Shown piece after piece: positions 32,249-42,400 of a stretch of 64,000 nucleotides of DNA; position 1 is the stretch's first letter; every line of letters starts with the position of its first letter. The translations under genes were made by a program, and so were the position numbers. Under the pieces are notes generated by a model. The model ran no database searches. It was not told the origin of the DNA and saw only the letters and a list, made by a program, of their open reading frames with translations. The stretch comes from an uncultured bacterium (GTDB taxonomy: Bacteria > Cyanobacteriota > Vampirovibrionia > Gastranaerophilales > Gastranaerophilaceae): assembly GCA_902801985.1 (NCBI GenBank), contig CADCKD010000003.1, positions 84,771 through 148,770 on the forward strand, written 5' to 3'.

Positions 32249-32970
32249 AATATATCTCCTATTGAAAGTGTTAGTTCTTCATTATCTCTTGTGCGGAGAA
32301 CAAGCTCTCCTCTGTCGTTTATATCTGTTGCATATCCTGATTTAATTTCATTCAATACTTGCACGGATAAATCTTTATTTAAAAAGCAATTTCTTTTTTT
32401 GTAATTTTCTTTAATATATGTGAAACCTTTGTTTAAAAGATTGTCGTAGTTTTTGAAAAATTCACTCAAAAACTCTTCTAAAAAGTAATCCATATTTACT
32501 GCTTTGCCAATTTCAATGTTGAGGCTTGTAGCTGTTCTGTCCTTTATATTTTCAATATCTTTAATATTGGCATTAAGATTTACTCCAATGCCGACAACAA
32601 GACCTTTTAATTTTCCTCCCTCAATTACAGATTCTGATAATATTCCGGAGATTTTTCTTTCTCCGTCAATCATTACATCATTCGGCCACTTAATTTGAGG
32701 ATTTATTCCGTATTTTTCAAGTATTTCACATAATACAATGCAAGCATATTGCGTAATATTAGAAAGGATATCAATGTATTTTTCAGAAGGCTTCAAAACT
32801 ATAGAAAAAAATAAATTCTCTTTTCCTAAGTCTACCCATTTTCTGTCAAATCTCCCTCTTCCGGAATACTGTTTTAGGGCATGTATGACTGTTTTATCTT
32901 CCAGGGTATCGATATTTAATTTGGCATAAGAGTTTGTTGAATCAACCTCTTCAAGTTTTATAACCTTCAT
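32245..32970 (-). CDS. birA: Biotin-protein ligase
   Basis: 241 residues, catalytic and C-terminal domains only; the N-terminal helix-turn-helix of the bifunctional repressor form is absent. Motifs: EEVDSTNSYAKL, the biotinyl-AMP loop QYSGRGRFDRKW, FFSIVLKP, IKWPNDVMIDGERKISGIL with the catalytic Lys, and VVGIGVNLN. It attaches biotin to the Lys of carriers such as OadA, encoded two genes downstream. GAGGAT lies before the ATG. First gene of the operon, overlapping oadG by 4 bp, which suggests supply of ligase in step with the carrier. Confidence 0.95.
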   Translation of the reverse strand: MKVIKLEEVDSTNSYAKLNIDTLEDKTVIHALKQYSGRGRFDRKWVDLGKENLFFSIVLKPSEKYIDILSNITQYACIVLCEILEKYGINPQIKWPNDVMIDGERKISGILSESVIEGGKLKGLVVGIGVNLNANIKDIENIKDRTATSLNIEIGKAVNMDYFLEEFLSEFFKNYDNLLNKGFTYIKENYKKRNCFLNKDLSVQVLNEIKSGYATDINDRGELVLRTRDNEELTLSIGDIL

Positions 32971-33104
32971 AATATCCTCTAATCAAATTCATTGATTACT
33001 TTCATTATACAACAAACATAGTGACTGCAAACAGATATTAAAATTCTGAAAGATTGTTGATTTCACGGGTTAATAATTCTTAATATATATTTTTTTTTTT
33101 AAGT

Positions 33105-33133
33105 TTGCGAAAATATTTTTTCTGTAATATTAT
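33105..33133 (+). promoter_or_regulatory. Candidate promoter of the ATP synthase operon
   Basis: TTGCGA (33105-33110), a 17-nt spacer and TATTAT (33128-33133). The expected start is near 33140, immediately before the AAGGGAG ribosome binding site of atpB. It follows a run of ten T. Confidence 0.5.
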
Positions 33134-33151
33134 TAGTACGAAGGGAGAAAT

Positions 33152-33841
33152 ATGGAACATTGGGTTTGTACAACCTCAATTTTTGGGCATAGTGTGTCTT
33201 TTAATATGGACACGTTGATTACTATGTGGGCATCTATGTTGATGCTTATTGTTCTTGCATATTTTACAACCAGAAAACTCAATATGGTTCCTTCCAAACT
33301 TCAACTAATCGGTGAAGGAATTGTTAAGTATTTCAATGATTTAGCCAAAAGCAGTATGGGTAATGATAATGCGCAAAAACATATTGCAATCGTGTTAACG
33401 TTGTTTATGTTTATATTAACGGCTAATTTAGTAGGACAGTTACCATTGAAACTTATACATCTGGCAAGCGGAGAATTTGCATCTCCAAATAATGATATAA
33501 ATATGACAGCAGCTATGGCTATTGTTGTGTCCATATATTATATTTATTATGGTGTGCAAAAAAACGGGTTTAGGTTCTTTTTTAAAGGTTTTAGCGTAGA
33601 CGGTATAATTATAACGCTGGTTGATACGTTAGAGTTATTTGTAAGACCTTTTTCTCTGGCTCTGCGACTTTTTGCAAATATCTTTGCAGGAGAAGTTTTA
33701 GTTGCTACGGTTGTCAGTTTAACAGGGATTTTGTGCCCGTTGCCGTTTATGTTATTTGAAATATTTGTTGCTTTAATTCAAGCACTTGTGTTTACAATAT
33801 TATCAACGACATATATTTCATTGGCGATACAGGAAGAATAA
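33152..33841 (+). CDS. atpB: ATP synthase F0 subunit a
   Basis: 229 residues, with about six membrane helices. Subunit a forms the ion half-channels facing the c-ring. The essential Arg is in LFVRPFSLALRLFANIFAGEV, and the C-terminus LIQALVFTILSTTYISLAI is the family's last helix. It begins the operon; an AAGGGAG site precedes the ATG. The next gene, atpE, is 32 bp away. There is no upstream atpI. Confidence 0.95.
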   Translation: MEHWVCTTSIFGHSVSFNMDTLITMWASMLMLIVLAYFTTRKLNMVPSKLQLIGEGIVKYFNDLAKSSMGNDNAQKHIAIVLTLFMFILTANLVGQLPLKLIHLASGEFASPNNDINMTAAMAIVVSIYYIYYGVQKNGFRFFFKGFSVDGIIITLVDTLELFVRPFSLALRLFANIFAGEVLVATVVSLTGILCPLPFMLFEIFVALIQALVFTILSTTYISLAIQEE

Positions 33842-33873
33842 ATTTAAGGATATAAAGATAAAAGGAGAAAGTT

Positions 33874-34110
33874 ATGATAGAACAAACATTAGATTTAGGA
33901 AGATTGGCGGCAGGTATTGCTGTTGGTTTAGGTACTTTAGGCGGCGGTCTGGGTTTAGGTATAGCAACAAAGGGTGTTTTAGAAGCTATTTCACGTCAAC
34001 CTGAAATTAAAGATGAAGCATTTAAAAACTTTATTTTAGGTGCCGGTTTAGCTGAAGCTACTGCTATTTATGCTTTGTTAATCGCGTTATTATTGATATT
34101 TGTTAAATAG
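33874..34110 (+). CDS. atpE: ATP synthase F0 subunit c
   Basis: 78 residues, a helical hairpin with a polar loop (RQPEIKDE). The ion-binding Glu is E61 in GLAEATAIYAL. In Na+-type rings a Gln in the first helix and a Ser/Thr right after the Glu bind the ion; here the aligned positions are L28 and A62, so proton coupling is more likely. The Gly-rich first helix (GTLGGGLGLG) packs the ring. AAAGGAGA precedes the ATG. It is followed 8 bp later by the b' gene. Confidence 0.95.
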   Translation: MIEQTLDLGRLAAGIAVGLGTLGGGLGLGIATKGVLEAISRQPEIKDEAFKNFILGAGLAEATAIYALLIALLLIFVK

Positions 34111-34118
34111 GATAAAAA

Positions 34119-34538
34119 ATGTTTGAGTTCAATGGTACATTAATTGTTGCGATGATTAGTTTTGTGGTGTTCATGTTCGTTATGAATGCTATATTCTATC
34201 GTCCTATTTTGGGAATTATCAGAAAACGTGATGATTTGGTAAATCAAAATTATGAACAGGCAAAAGAATTAGCTGACAATGCTCAAAAAATTAATGCTGA
34301 ATATCAAACTAAATTGACGGATGCAAAAACTGAAAACCGCACAAATATGGCTTTAGAAATTGAAAATGCTCAAAAAAAGTCTTTTGATGTTATACAACAG
34401 GCAAAAGATAATGCTAAAATCCAAATACAAAACAATAAAGATATCATAGAAAAAGAGAAAGAAAATCTTTATGGAGAAGTAAATTCGGAGTTGATAAAGG
34501 ATTTGTCTTCTCAGATAGTAAAAAAGGTAGTAGGTTAG
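34119..34538 (+). CDS. atpF': ATP synthase F0 subunit b'
   Basis: 139 residues: an N-terminal membrane helix (LIVAMISFVVFMFVMNAIFY) and a long Glu/Gln/Lys-rich helix (NAQKINAEYQTKLTDAKTEN), the peripheral stalk. Its place between c and a second b-like gene is that of the cyanobacterial b' subunit (often called atpG in cyanobacteria). The partner b gene starts 4 bp after its stop. The presence of two different b-type subunits is a cyanobacterial/chloroplast and alphaproteobacterial trait. Confidence 0.88.
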   Translation: MFEFNGTLIVAMISFVVFMFVMNAIFYRPILGIIRKRDDLVNQNYEQAKELADNAQKINAEYQTKLTDAKTENRTNMALEIENAQKKSFDVIQQAKDNAKIQIQNNKDIIEKEKENLYGEVNSELIKDLSSQIVKKVVG

Positions 34539-34542
34539 GCTT

Positions 34543-35046
34543 ATGCAAAATATTATAGAAATATTTAAATATATTTTAGAATCAAATATTATCAATTTTT
34601 TGATAATGGTATGGTTGTTGTGTATTTTGTGTAAAAAGTTTGAACTCTCATCAATTCTGAATAAGTCTGTCGATGCTGTTGAGGATTATATTGAAAAGTC
34701 AAAATGCGAAAAACAAAATTCAGTTAAAAAGATTAAAGAAGCTCAGGATTTGATGGATAAATTGCCTTCTCAGGTTGAGGAAATAGAGAAATTTACAAAA
34801 CAAAAAACTGATGTTTTCAAAAAACAGTTAGAAGAGAATACTTTAAAAACTATTCAAAAAGTTGAGAATAATATAGAAAAGATTAAAAATATTGATGAGA
34901 AAAAGACTTCTAATGCAATAATGGAACGTAGTTTTTATATGTCAATCGAAAAGGCTCAGTCCGACATTATTAATATGCTTAAATCTGATCCGAATTTACA
35001 TAACAAATTTATCGATGAAAGTCTGAATGAGTTGGAGAAAATTTAA
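34543..35046 (+). CDS. atpF: ATP synthase F0 subunit b
   Basis: 167 residues: a membrane helix near the N-terminus (NFLIMVWLLCILCKKF), then a long charged helix (EDYIEKSKCEKQNSVKKIKE, EIEKFTKQKTDVFKKQLEEN). It is more diverged than the b' copy, but the topology and position right before the delta gene are those of b. It would pair with b' to form the stator stalk. Its stop overlaps the delta ATG by 1 bp. Confidence 0.83.
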   Translation: MQNIIEIFKYILESNIINFLIMVWLLCILCKKFELSSILNKSVDAVEDYIEKSKCEKQNSVKKIKEAQDLMDKLPSQVEEIEKFTKQKTDVFKKQLEENTLKTIQKVENNIEKIKNIDEKKTSNAIMERSFYMSIEKAQSDIINMLKSDPNLHNKFIDESLNELEKI

Positions 35047-35573
35047 TGCAGGTTAGGAATCTTTCTACAATTTCAAAAATTTATGCACAGGCATTGTATG
35101 ATACCGAAGTAGATAACAGTGTTTTAAAATTTCAGTTGTCTGAAGTGCTGAAGACTGTAAATTCATCGGAAGATTTACAAATTGTTCTTGCAAATTCGTC
35201 TATATCGGGCGGTAAAAAAATTGATATAATTGACGAAATTTTCAAAGATAAGATAGAGATTCATGTATTAAATTTGATAAAATTATTGATAGAAAAAAAC
35301 AGAATATCTGAACTGGAAAGCATTTATTCTGCTTTTTGTGAATTAGATAACAAAAGTTCTAATAAAAAAAATGTAGAAATTATTTCTTCCGTAAATCTTG
35401 ATGACGGGACAAAATCACGCATTATTGAAAAATTAAATAAAAAGTTGAATTGTGAGATTTTGCCGGAATGGAAGATAGATGAAGATATTATTGCAGGACT
35501 TGTGTTCAAATATGATGATTATGTTATTGATACAAGTGTTCTTGCAAAATTAAAACAATTGAGTAAACAGTAA
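35046..35573 (+). CDS. atpH: ATP synthase F1 subunit delta
   Basis: 175 residues. Subunit delta clamps the stator to the alpha3beta3 head. The N-terminal [17 protein letters not shown], the segment [16 protein letters not shown], and the C-terminal [24 protein letters not shown] match the delta/OSCP pattern. It overlaps the end of atpF (TAATG) and ends 13 bp before atpA. The gene was probably translated by coupling; AGAAA-type site only. Confidence 0.9.
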   Translation: MQVRNLSTISKIYAQALYDTEVDNSVLKFQLSEVLKTVNSSEDLQIVLANSSISGGKKIDIIDEIFKDKIEIHVLNLIKLLIEKNRISELESIYSAFCELDNKSSNKKNVEIISSVNLDDGTKSRIIEKLNKKLNCEILPEWKIDEDIIAGLVFKYDDYVIDTSVLAKLKQLSKQ

Positions 35574-35586
35574 AAGGAAACGAAAA

Positions 35587-37098
35587 ATGGCACTAATACA
35601 ACCTGATGAAATTAGTTCAATTATTAAAAGTAAAATAGAAAATTATGATATTCAGACTGAAGTTGCGAATACAGGTACCGTCTTGGAAGTAGGTGACGGT
35701 ATTGCTCGTGTATATGGTTTAGGCAATGTTATGGCAAATGAACTGGTCCAGTTTGAAGACGGAGATTCTACTTTGGGTATTGCGATGAACCTTGAAGAAA
35801 ACAATGTCGGTGTTGTTATTCTTGGGGATTATTTGAATATCAAAGAAGGAACAGTTGTAAAAACTACAGGAAGAATTGCTTCTGTACCTGTGGGCGATGG
35901 TTTAATCGGAAGAATTATTGACCCGACAGGAAAGCCTATTGATGGAAAAGGAGAGTATCCTTACGAAAAAACAAGACCGATTGAACGTGTTGCACCGGGT
36001 ATTGTTACAAGACGTTCGGTTTACCAACCACTTCAAACGGGTCTTACTGCAATTGATGCTCTGACTCCGATTGGCAGAGGGCAAAGAGAACTTATTATCG
36101 GTGACCGTCAAACAGGTAAAACTGCCATTGCTATTGATACTATAATCAACCAAAAGGGTAAAAATGTTATATGTATATACGTTGCAATTGGTCAAAAGGC
36201 TTCAACTGTTGCTCAGCTTGCAAAAACATTAGAAGAGCACGGGGCAATGGAATATACAATTATCGTTTCTTCTACTGCGGATGAATCTGCTCCTTTACAG
36301 TATATTGCACCTTTTGCAGGTGTTACTGTAGGGGAAGAATTTATGGAACAGGGTAAAGATGTTTTGATAGTATATGATGATTTGTCAAAGCACGCTCAGG
36401 CTTATCGTGCAATGAGTTTGCTTTTAAAAAGACCGCCGGGACGTGAAGCTTATCCTGGGGATGTATTCTATCTACACTCAAGACTTCTAGAACGTGCTGT
36501 TAAATTGAATGATGAACTCGGTGGCGGAAGTATTACAGCCTTGCCGATTATCGAAACTCAAGCAGGGGACGTGTCTGCATACATTCCGACAAACGTAATT
36601 TCAATTACTGACGGCCAGATATTCTTAGAAAGTGACGCGTTTAATTCAGGTATCAGACCTGCGATTAATGCCGGAATTTCTGTTTCCCGTGTTGGTGGTG
36701 CAGCGCAAACAAAAGGTATTAAACAAGTTGCAGGGACTCTAAGGCTTGCACTTGCGCAGTATAGAGAACTTGAAGCTTTTGCGCAGTTCGCATCAGATCT
36801 TGATGCTTCAACAAAAAAACAACTTTTAAGAGGAGAAAAATTAACCGAAGTATTGAAACAACTTCAGTACAATCCTCTTAGTGTTGCGGAACAAGTATCA
36901 ATACTATATGCTGCGAATGAAGGTTTTTTGGACGATGTAGATAATACCAAAATTCAAAAATTCAAAAAAGACTGGTTCATCTATTTCAAAGCCAATATGG
37001 GAGATTTAGTTAATAGACTTGATGCCGGTGAAGCTCTGTCTGACGATGATAAAGCTGAATTGTCAAGAGCACTTGAAGTATTTAAGGCAACATTCTAA
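35587..37098 (+). CDS. atpA: ATP synthase F1 subunit alpha
   Basis: 503 residues, standard length. Non-catalytic nucleotide-binding subunit of F1. Walker [16 protein letters not shown] near 170, Walker B-type [34 protein letters not shown], and the [36 protein letters not shown] blocks are all intact. An AAAGGAAA site precedes the ATG. It shows no frameshift. The sequence is very conserved, in contrast with the b subunits next to it. Confidence 0.97.
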   Translation: MALIQPDEISSIIKSKIENYDIQTEVANTGTVLEVGDGIARVYGLGNVMANELVQFEDGDSTLGIAMNLEENNVGVVILGDYLNIKEGTVVKTTGRIASVPVGDGLIGRIIDPTGKPIDGKGEYPYEKTRPIERVAPGIVTRRSVYQPLQTGLTAIDALTPIGRGQRELIIGDRQTGKTAIAIDTIINQKGKNVICIYVAIGQKASTVAQLAKTLEEHGAMEYTIIVSSTADESAPLQYIAPFAGVTVGEEFMEQGKDVLIVYDDLSKHAQAYRAMSLLLKRPPGREAYPGDVFYLHSRLLERAVKLNDELGGGSITALPIIETQAGDVSAYIPTNVISITDGQIFLESDAFNSGIRPAINAGISVSRVGGAAQTKGIKQVAGTLRLALAQYRELEAFAQFASDLDASTKKQLLRGEKLTEVLKQLQYNPLSVAEQVSILYAANEGFLDDVDNTKIQKFKKDWFIYFKANMGDLVNRLDAGEALSDDDKAELSRALEVFKATF

Positions 37099-37148
37099 GA
37101 CTGCATATCAAGATTTTTACTACAAACCCTTTGTTCTTTGTATATAGG

Positions 37149-37154
37149 TATAAT
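37149..37154 (+). promoter_or_regulatory. -10-like box 5 nt before the atpG ATG
   Basis: TATAAT, then TTAAA, then ATG. The 61-bp gap after atpA has only AGG 12 nt before the ATG as a possible ribosome binding site. This may be an internal promoter giving a nearly leaderless atpG mRNA. Confidence 0.4.
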
Positions 37155-37159
37155 TTAAA

Positions 37160-38092
37160 ATGGCGAATTTAAAAGATATTAAAAACAGAATAAACAGTGT
37201 TCAAAGTACAAAAAAAATTACTCGTGCGATGAAGATGGTTGCAGCTGCAAAAGTCAGAAACTCAGAGTATGCTGTTAAAGCTTCTCGACCATATTCAACC
37301 GAAGTTGTTAATATGTTCCAAAAACTTTTAAATTCTGTCGGGGAATTTAGTTCTGAGTCTTTAAAGATAAAACGTGCAATAGATAATTATCCTGCTTTGC
37401 TCAGAAGAAGTGAAATAAAAAATGTTGGTATCTTTGTAATTTCATCTAATAAAGGACTTGCCGGAGCATACAGTTCCAATGTGGCAAGAGCGGCTTTAGC
37501 AAAAATCAAAGAATATACTAATTTAGGCGTTGGTGTAAAAGTTTTTATTGCAGGTCAAAAAGGGATTTCTATTATGCGTAAAAAACTTGCAGCAATGGGC
37601 TGTTCAATTGAACGAAAATATTTTTCCGCAATAGAAGAACTTAATGCCATGGAAGCACGTGATATCGCTGAAGATTTAGCTGAATATTATGTTGATAAAC
37701 GTATTGATAAAATCGAAATTATAACAACAAGATTTAAAAATATGGTTAGTTATAGTGTCGATAGCTGGACTGTTTTGCCGGTAGAAGGAGTTAAAGATTC
37801 TCACGAACGTATTACTGACAATGTTTTGGAATCTTTAATGGAATTTACTCCGGATAAACATCATATTTTACAAAAAGTTGTTCCAATGTATATGACAAAT
37901 ATATTTTATCAAGCCCTATTAGAAGCTAGAGCGAGTGAACTTGCTTCCCGTATGACTGCTATGTCTGCTGCGACTACAAACGCTGAAAAGATTATGCATG
38001 ATTTGTCTATTCAATATAATAAAATTCGTCAGGCTGCTATTACAAACGAAATTATTGAAGTTATTTCAGGCGCGAACTCCCAAATGGGATAG
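37160..38092 (+). CDS. atpG: ATP synthase F1 subunit gamma
   Basis: 310 residues. The central rotor shaft: N-terminal LKDIKNRINSVQSTKKITRA, then MKMVAAAKVR, and the C-terminal ASRMTAMSAATTNAEKIM, NKIRQAAITNEIIEVISGAN are the two long coiled helices. The middle (FVISSNKGLAGAYSSNVAR) is the alpha/beta domain. No extra regulatory insertion of the chloroplast/cyanobacterial gamma is obvious. It is the last atp gene here; beta and epsilon (atpD, atpC) do not follow and must lie elsewhere, as in cyanobacteria. Convergent with the GlcD-like gene. Confidence 0.95.
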   Translation: MANLKDIKNRINSVQSTKKITRAMKMVAAAKVRNSEYAVKASRPYSTEVVNMFQKLLNSVGEFSSESLKIKRAIDNYPALLRRSEIKNVGIFVISSNKGLAGAYSSNVARAALAKIKEYTNLGVGVKVFIAGQKGISIMRKKLAAMGCSIERKYFSAIEELNAMEARDIAEDLAEYYVDKRIDKIEIITTRFKNMVSYSVDSWTVLPVEGVKDSHERITDNVLESLMEFTPDKHHILQKVVPMYMTNIFYQALLEARASELASRMTAMSAATTNAEKIMHDLSIQYNKIRQAAITNEIIEVISGANSQMG

Positions 38093-38093
38093 T

Positions 38094-39479
38094 TTAGAAA
38101 ATTTTATAAGGGTTTAGGATATTTTTAGGGTCAAAGACTTTTTTAATTTTGCGCATATATTCTATTGATAACCCACCTGTAACATTTGGCAAATAATCCT
38201 TTTTTTCAAGACCAATGCCGTGCTCGCCAGAAATTGTTCCGTCAAGGTCTATTGTTAATTGGTAAATCTCTGATTTAGCTTTTTTATATCTTTGGTATTC
38301 GTCAGTGTCATTCAAATCAATAGGAATTTGCGGATGCACACTGCCATCTCCGACATGTCCAACTAGACAAACTGTTAAATCATATTTTTTACAAATATCT
38401 TGCACACCTTTTACAAGCGTTGCCAAGTTTTTTCTTGGAACAATAACATCATCAGTTGTGACATCGGGTTTTATTTTAGAACATGCCGTCATTGAAGATC
38501 TGCGCGCCGTCCAAATTTTATCATATTCTTCTTTGTTAGTTGAATATTGAATATTTGTGGCTCCTGTTTTATTTAATATTTCTAAAATTTGTATTTTCTG
38601 TTCTTCAATAGATGCTTTTGTCCCATCAATTTCTATTAACAATGCAGCTTCTTTAATTTGAATAAGGCTTTGAGGGTAGAATTGATTTACTGTGGTCATT
38701 ACGTTTTTATCCATAAAATCAATTGTAGATGGAAATACCTTTTGATTTATAATTTCATTAACACATTCGATGCTTGTTTCAACACTGTCGAAATATGCCA
38801 TAACAACTTGTGAGTCTTGCGGTTTTGGTATTAGTTTTACGGTTGCTTCAACAACTATACCTAAAGTGCCTTCAGAACCAATAAATAGAGAACCTAAATT
38901 GTATCCTGCTGCATTTTTTATTGTGTTAGAGCCTGTTCTTAAAAGCTCTCCGTCCGCTGTTACAACCAGCATATCTATAATATAGTCTTTGGTGGCTCCG
39001 TATTTGAAGCATCTTGCACCTGCTGAATTTTGTGCGATACTTCCTCCGATAGTTGAAACTTTTAAATTTGAGGGATCAGGCGGATAAAATAATCCGACTT
39101 TTTCCACTTCCTGTTGTAAATCGCCAACGATAACTCCCGGCTGAACTCTGGCTGTCATATTTTGAGGTGTAATATCAAGAATTTTGTTCATTTTCTCAAA
39201 ATTCAAGACTATTCCTCCGTGAACGGGAATGCATGAACCGACAGTATTTGTTCCGGCTCCTCGGCAAATAACCGGAATTTCGTATTTACTTGCCAGTTTT
39301 ACAACATTTTGTACCTGTTCAATATTTTCTACAAATATAACTGCATCTGCAACATTAGTTTTATCTTTTATATATGAGGCATCTTGTGAATACTCAAAAC
39401 AACGGGGAATGTCTGTTATTACATTCTCTGCGGGTAATGTAGTATTCAATTCTGCCATGAATTTTTCTTTAGTCAACAT
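38094..39479 (-). CDS. GlcD-like FAD-binding oxidoreductase (2-hydroxyacid dehydrogenase)
   Basis: 461 residues. FAD-binding PCMH domain: CRGAGTNTVGSCIPVHGGIV, YPPDPSNLKVSTIGGSIAQN, GARCFKYGATKDYI, GYNLGSLFIGSEGTLGIV. The C-terminal FAD-oxidase domain has HVGDGSVHPQIPIDL and LDGTISGEHGIGLEKKDYL. This set is that of glycolate oxidase GlcD / D-lactate dehydrogenase; it oxidises a 2-hydroxy acid to the 2-oxo acid. No GlcE/GlcF partner is adjacent. Its ATG lies 11 bp inside the end of the coiled-coil gene; an in-frame ATG at 39458 is an alternative; neither has a good ribosome binding site, so it likely depends on coupling. Confidence 0.88.
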   Translation of the reverse strand: MLTKEKFMAELNTTLPAENVITDIPRCFEYSQDASYIKDKTNVADAVIFVENIEQVQNVVKLASKYEIPVICRGAGTNTVGSCIPVHGGIVLNFEKMNKILDITPQNMTARVQPGVIVGDLQQEVEKVGLFYPPDPSNLKVSTIGGSIAQNSAGARCFKYGATKDYIIDMLVVTADGELLRTGSNTIKNAAGYNLGSLFIGSEGTLGIVVEATVKLIPKPQDSQVVMAYFDSVETSIECVNEIINQKVFPSTIDFMDKNVMTTVNQFYPQSLIQIKEAALLIEIDGTKASIEEQKIQILEILNKTGATNIQYSTNKEEYDKIWTARRSSMTACSKIKPDVTTDDVIVPRKNLATLVKGVQDICKKYDLTVCLVGHVGDGSVHPQIPIDLNDTDEYQRYKKAKSEIYQLTIDLDGTISGEHGIGLEKKDYLPNVTGGLSIEYMRKIKKVFDPKNILNPYKIF

Positions 39480-42400
39480 ATGCCGTTAGTTTTTCTATAC
39501 TAGTACTTAATCTGGATATTTGTTTATCTATCTTTTCAACTTTTCCTGTTAATCCAAAGTCATCAATATTTTCAATCGCAGATAGAATTTTGTCAATATT
39601 CATTTCTAAACGGTCAATACGCTCTTGTTGCGAAGTGATTTCGTTTTCAATGTTTTTCATTGTAGAAATTTCTGATTCCAAGTTTTGTACTTTATTTTCA
39701 AGAACGTTCAGAATTTGTGTTTGATTTGGTAATTCTGTTTTTAGATTGTCAATGATTGATTTTATGTCTTCGGAATTTCTATTGATATTGTTCATGTTTT
39801 CGCTTGCAGAATCAATCCATTCTCCCATATATATAAGAGCTTTTCTTACTACATTGTCAGAATTGTTTGATTTTTCAAGCATTTTGGTAATATTGTTTAT
39901 TTTACCGCCAAAATCCTCTCCAACCATAGCGTTGTAGGATTTATCAGCGGAAACAATGAGAAATCTTGTCTGCTCTTTAATATTAGTAATTTCATCTTTA
40001 AGAGCTTTCATTTCTTCTTGGGTTAGAGAATCAACAGAAGATGTTATTGAATGAAGTTTTTCGGTTATTTTGGCAAGTTCCCCTGTCGGAAGTCCTGTGC
40101 CGCTATTTTGAATTTCATTCAATGCTAATCTCAATTTTGACAAATCAGTCTCAATATCTTGCATTGAGTAGCTGTAATCATTTATTTCTCCTGAAGTTGT
40201 AAGTTGTTGCAGCTGTCTTGTGATTTGTGCGATATTTTCATTAATTTGGTCTGTTCTTTCTTCTACAAAATCTTTAATATCTTCTGATTCTTCAACAAAT
40301 GATACTTGATCAAAGATATTAACAACTGCGCCCATCAAGGTATCTTTCATATCTTTGAGATCATTTTTAATATCGGTGTTATTTTCAGATGAGATTTTGT
40401 TAACATCTACTGTCAGTTTATCCAAGCAAGATTTGAATGCATCCATTTTGTCATTCGGTTCTAAGCTTGAAATATACTCTTGCTGCTCGTGAATTAAATC
40501 TTTTACTTCTTCAATGTCAGAAATTGTTCCGCCTGTTTCTGATATCAAATCAATTTTTTGATTTAATGTATCCAGCATTGATGTGATTTTTTCATCGGAT
40601 AGAGATAATTTATTTATAGAATTTTCTACCGGTGTTATGAGATTTTCTACGCTATTAATGCTTGTAGTTACGTTGTTGATGCTGCTTTCTACACTATTGA
40701 TGCTTGTCGCTACGCTATTGATACTACTTTCAAAATCTCCTATACGATTTTTTACATCTTCAATATTATTTTCTACATTATGGATATTATTACCAAAATC
40801 GTCTATTTTTGATTCAACTTTAACAATTTTAGAATTTGTATTTCCAATATTATTTTGTAATTCATCTATATTTTGAGATACATCATTGATACTTTCTGAG
40901 ATATCTTCTAAAATCAAATCGTTATTTGCTTGGGCTAGAATATCCATTTTTGAACTCATAACTTCAAGCATTGGCGCTATATTATTGCTTGAGATGTATT
41001 CCTTAATATCTGCAAGCCAATTTCTATCAAGCGCTTTTTCGAGTTTTGAATCAATATTTTCAAGACTTTCTTTGTCTACGAAATTATCATTTGAAAGTAT
41101 ACCGTCTATTCTGAATTTTAGTGTATCAATATCTTTTTTCAGTATGTCAAAAGCTTCGGTAAAGTCAAATTCTGACGTTTGAACCGTATCTGTAACTTTT
41201 ACTCTTTTCTTAACCTTGTCTGAGATACTGTTTTGAGTATCTTCAATATTGTCCAAATGAACTTCTATATTTTGCAATATGCTTGCAATATCTTCGTTTT
41301 GACCAGTTAATTTTTCTATTACGGAAGAATAATGATCCAGATTGTCTCTCAAATCATCAAGATTGCTGTTTGAAATATTATCATTATCACTTGCTGAATT
41401 TTTGAATTTTTTCAGTTTAGTTTCAAAATTTTGTTTTAAATCTTCAATAACTGAAATTAATTCATCGTGGTTCATTGCAACAGTTAGCATTGATTTTAAT
41501 GAATTATTATTCTCGGATATTTCGTTTCGAATTTCTTCAAGTTTTTCAATTGATTCCTCATTAGAAGTTGAAGTATTGTTAGTTTCAATGAGATTTTTAA
41601 CTCCTTCAATTATGTAATCAGGATTCATTGAATTTGCAATCATTGATTTAATTTCATCATGCTGCATTGCCATATTTTCTTGAATAATATCTGTTGCATT
41701 TTGAATTAAATCGTGCTGCGATTTTTGGAACTCATTTATGTCTTTTACATAATCGTGTAACTCCTGCATTTTCTCAGGATCAGGCGGGACGATTGTTTTT
41801 ACGGAAGAATCTATATAGTCTTTTAGTTCGTCAACTTTTACAATAACTGAGTCTATATCTCCAAGCATGTAGTCTCTTATGTTGCGTTCCAACATGCTAA
41901 GACTTTCTGTTATTTCTGTGGATTCTTCTTTTTCTTCTTCATCATTATTCAGACTAGTTTCAATAATAGTCTTTAGGGATTCGAATTTATCTTCCAAATT
42001 CTTTATTTCTTTACTGTTTGCAGCTTCATTGAGTTGTTCTTTTAACGGCAGAAGAGCTTCACTTATAGAATCAGTTTTTGAAGTTAAGTTTTCTATAAGA
42101 TCTGTATTTAATAGTTCTATCTGTTGTTTAAAATCAGAAAGTTTATCTTCCACCTCTTTGAAGTTATTGCGGATAGAATTATTAAATTCTTCATTATCTG
42201 TTGCATTTTTAATAAAGTTTAGTATCGCTTCTGTTTTTTCTTCTATAAGTTCAGTATTGTAGACAAAACCTTGTTGCATTTGAGTTTCATTTTCACCCAC
42301 CGTTGAACCCAAGTCGTTTTTTAACTCTGCGAGTCTTTCACAAATAAAGTTGTTTGTGTTTGCACTGTAAGCTTCAAATGTTTGATCATTCTCTGAACTT

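Noticed and set aside
40610..40760. INSV near-repeats as a possible tandem-repeat or CRISPR-like array
   Set aside because: Units are short, irregular and in frame with a coiled-coil protein; they reflect protein periodicity.
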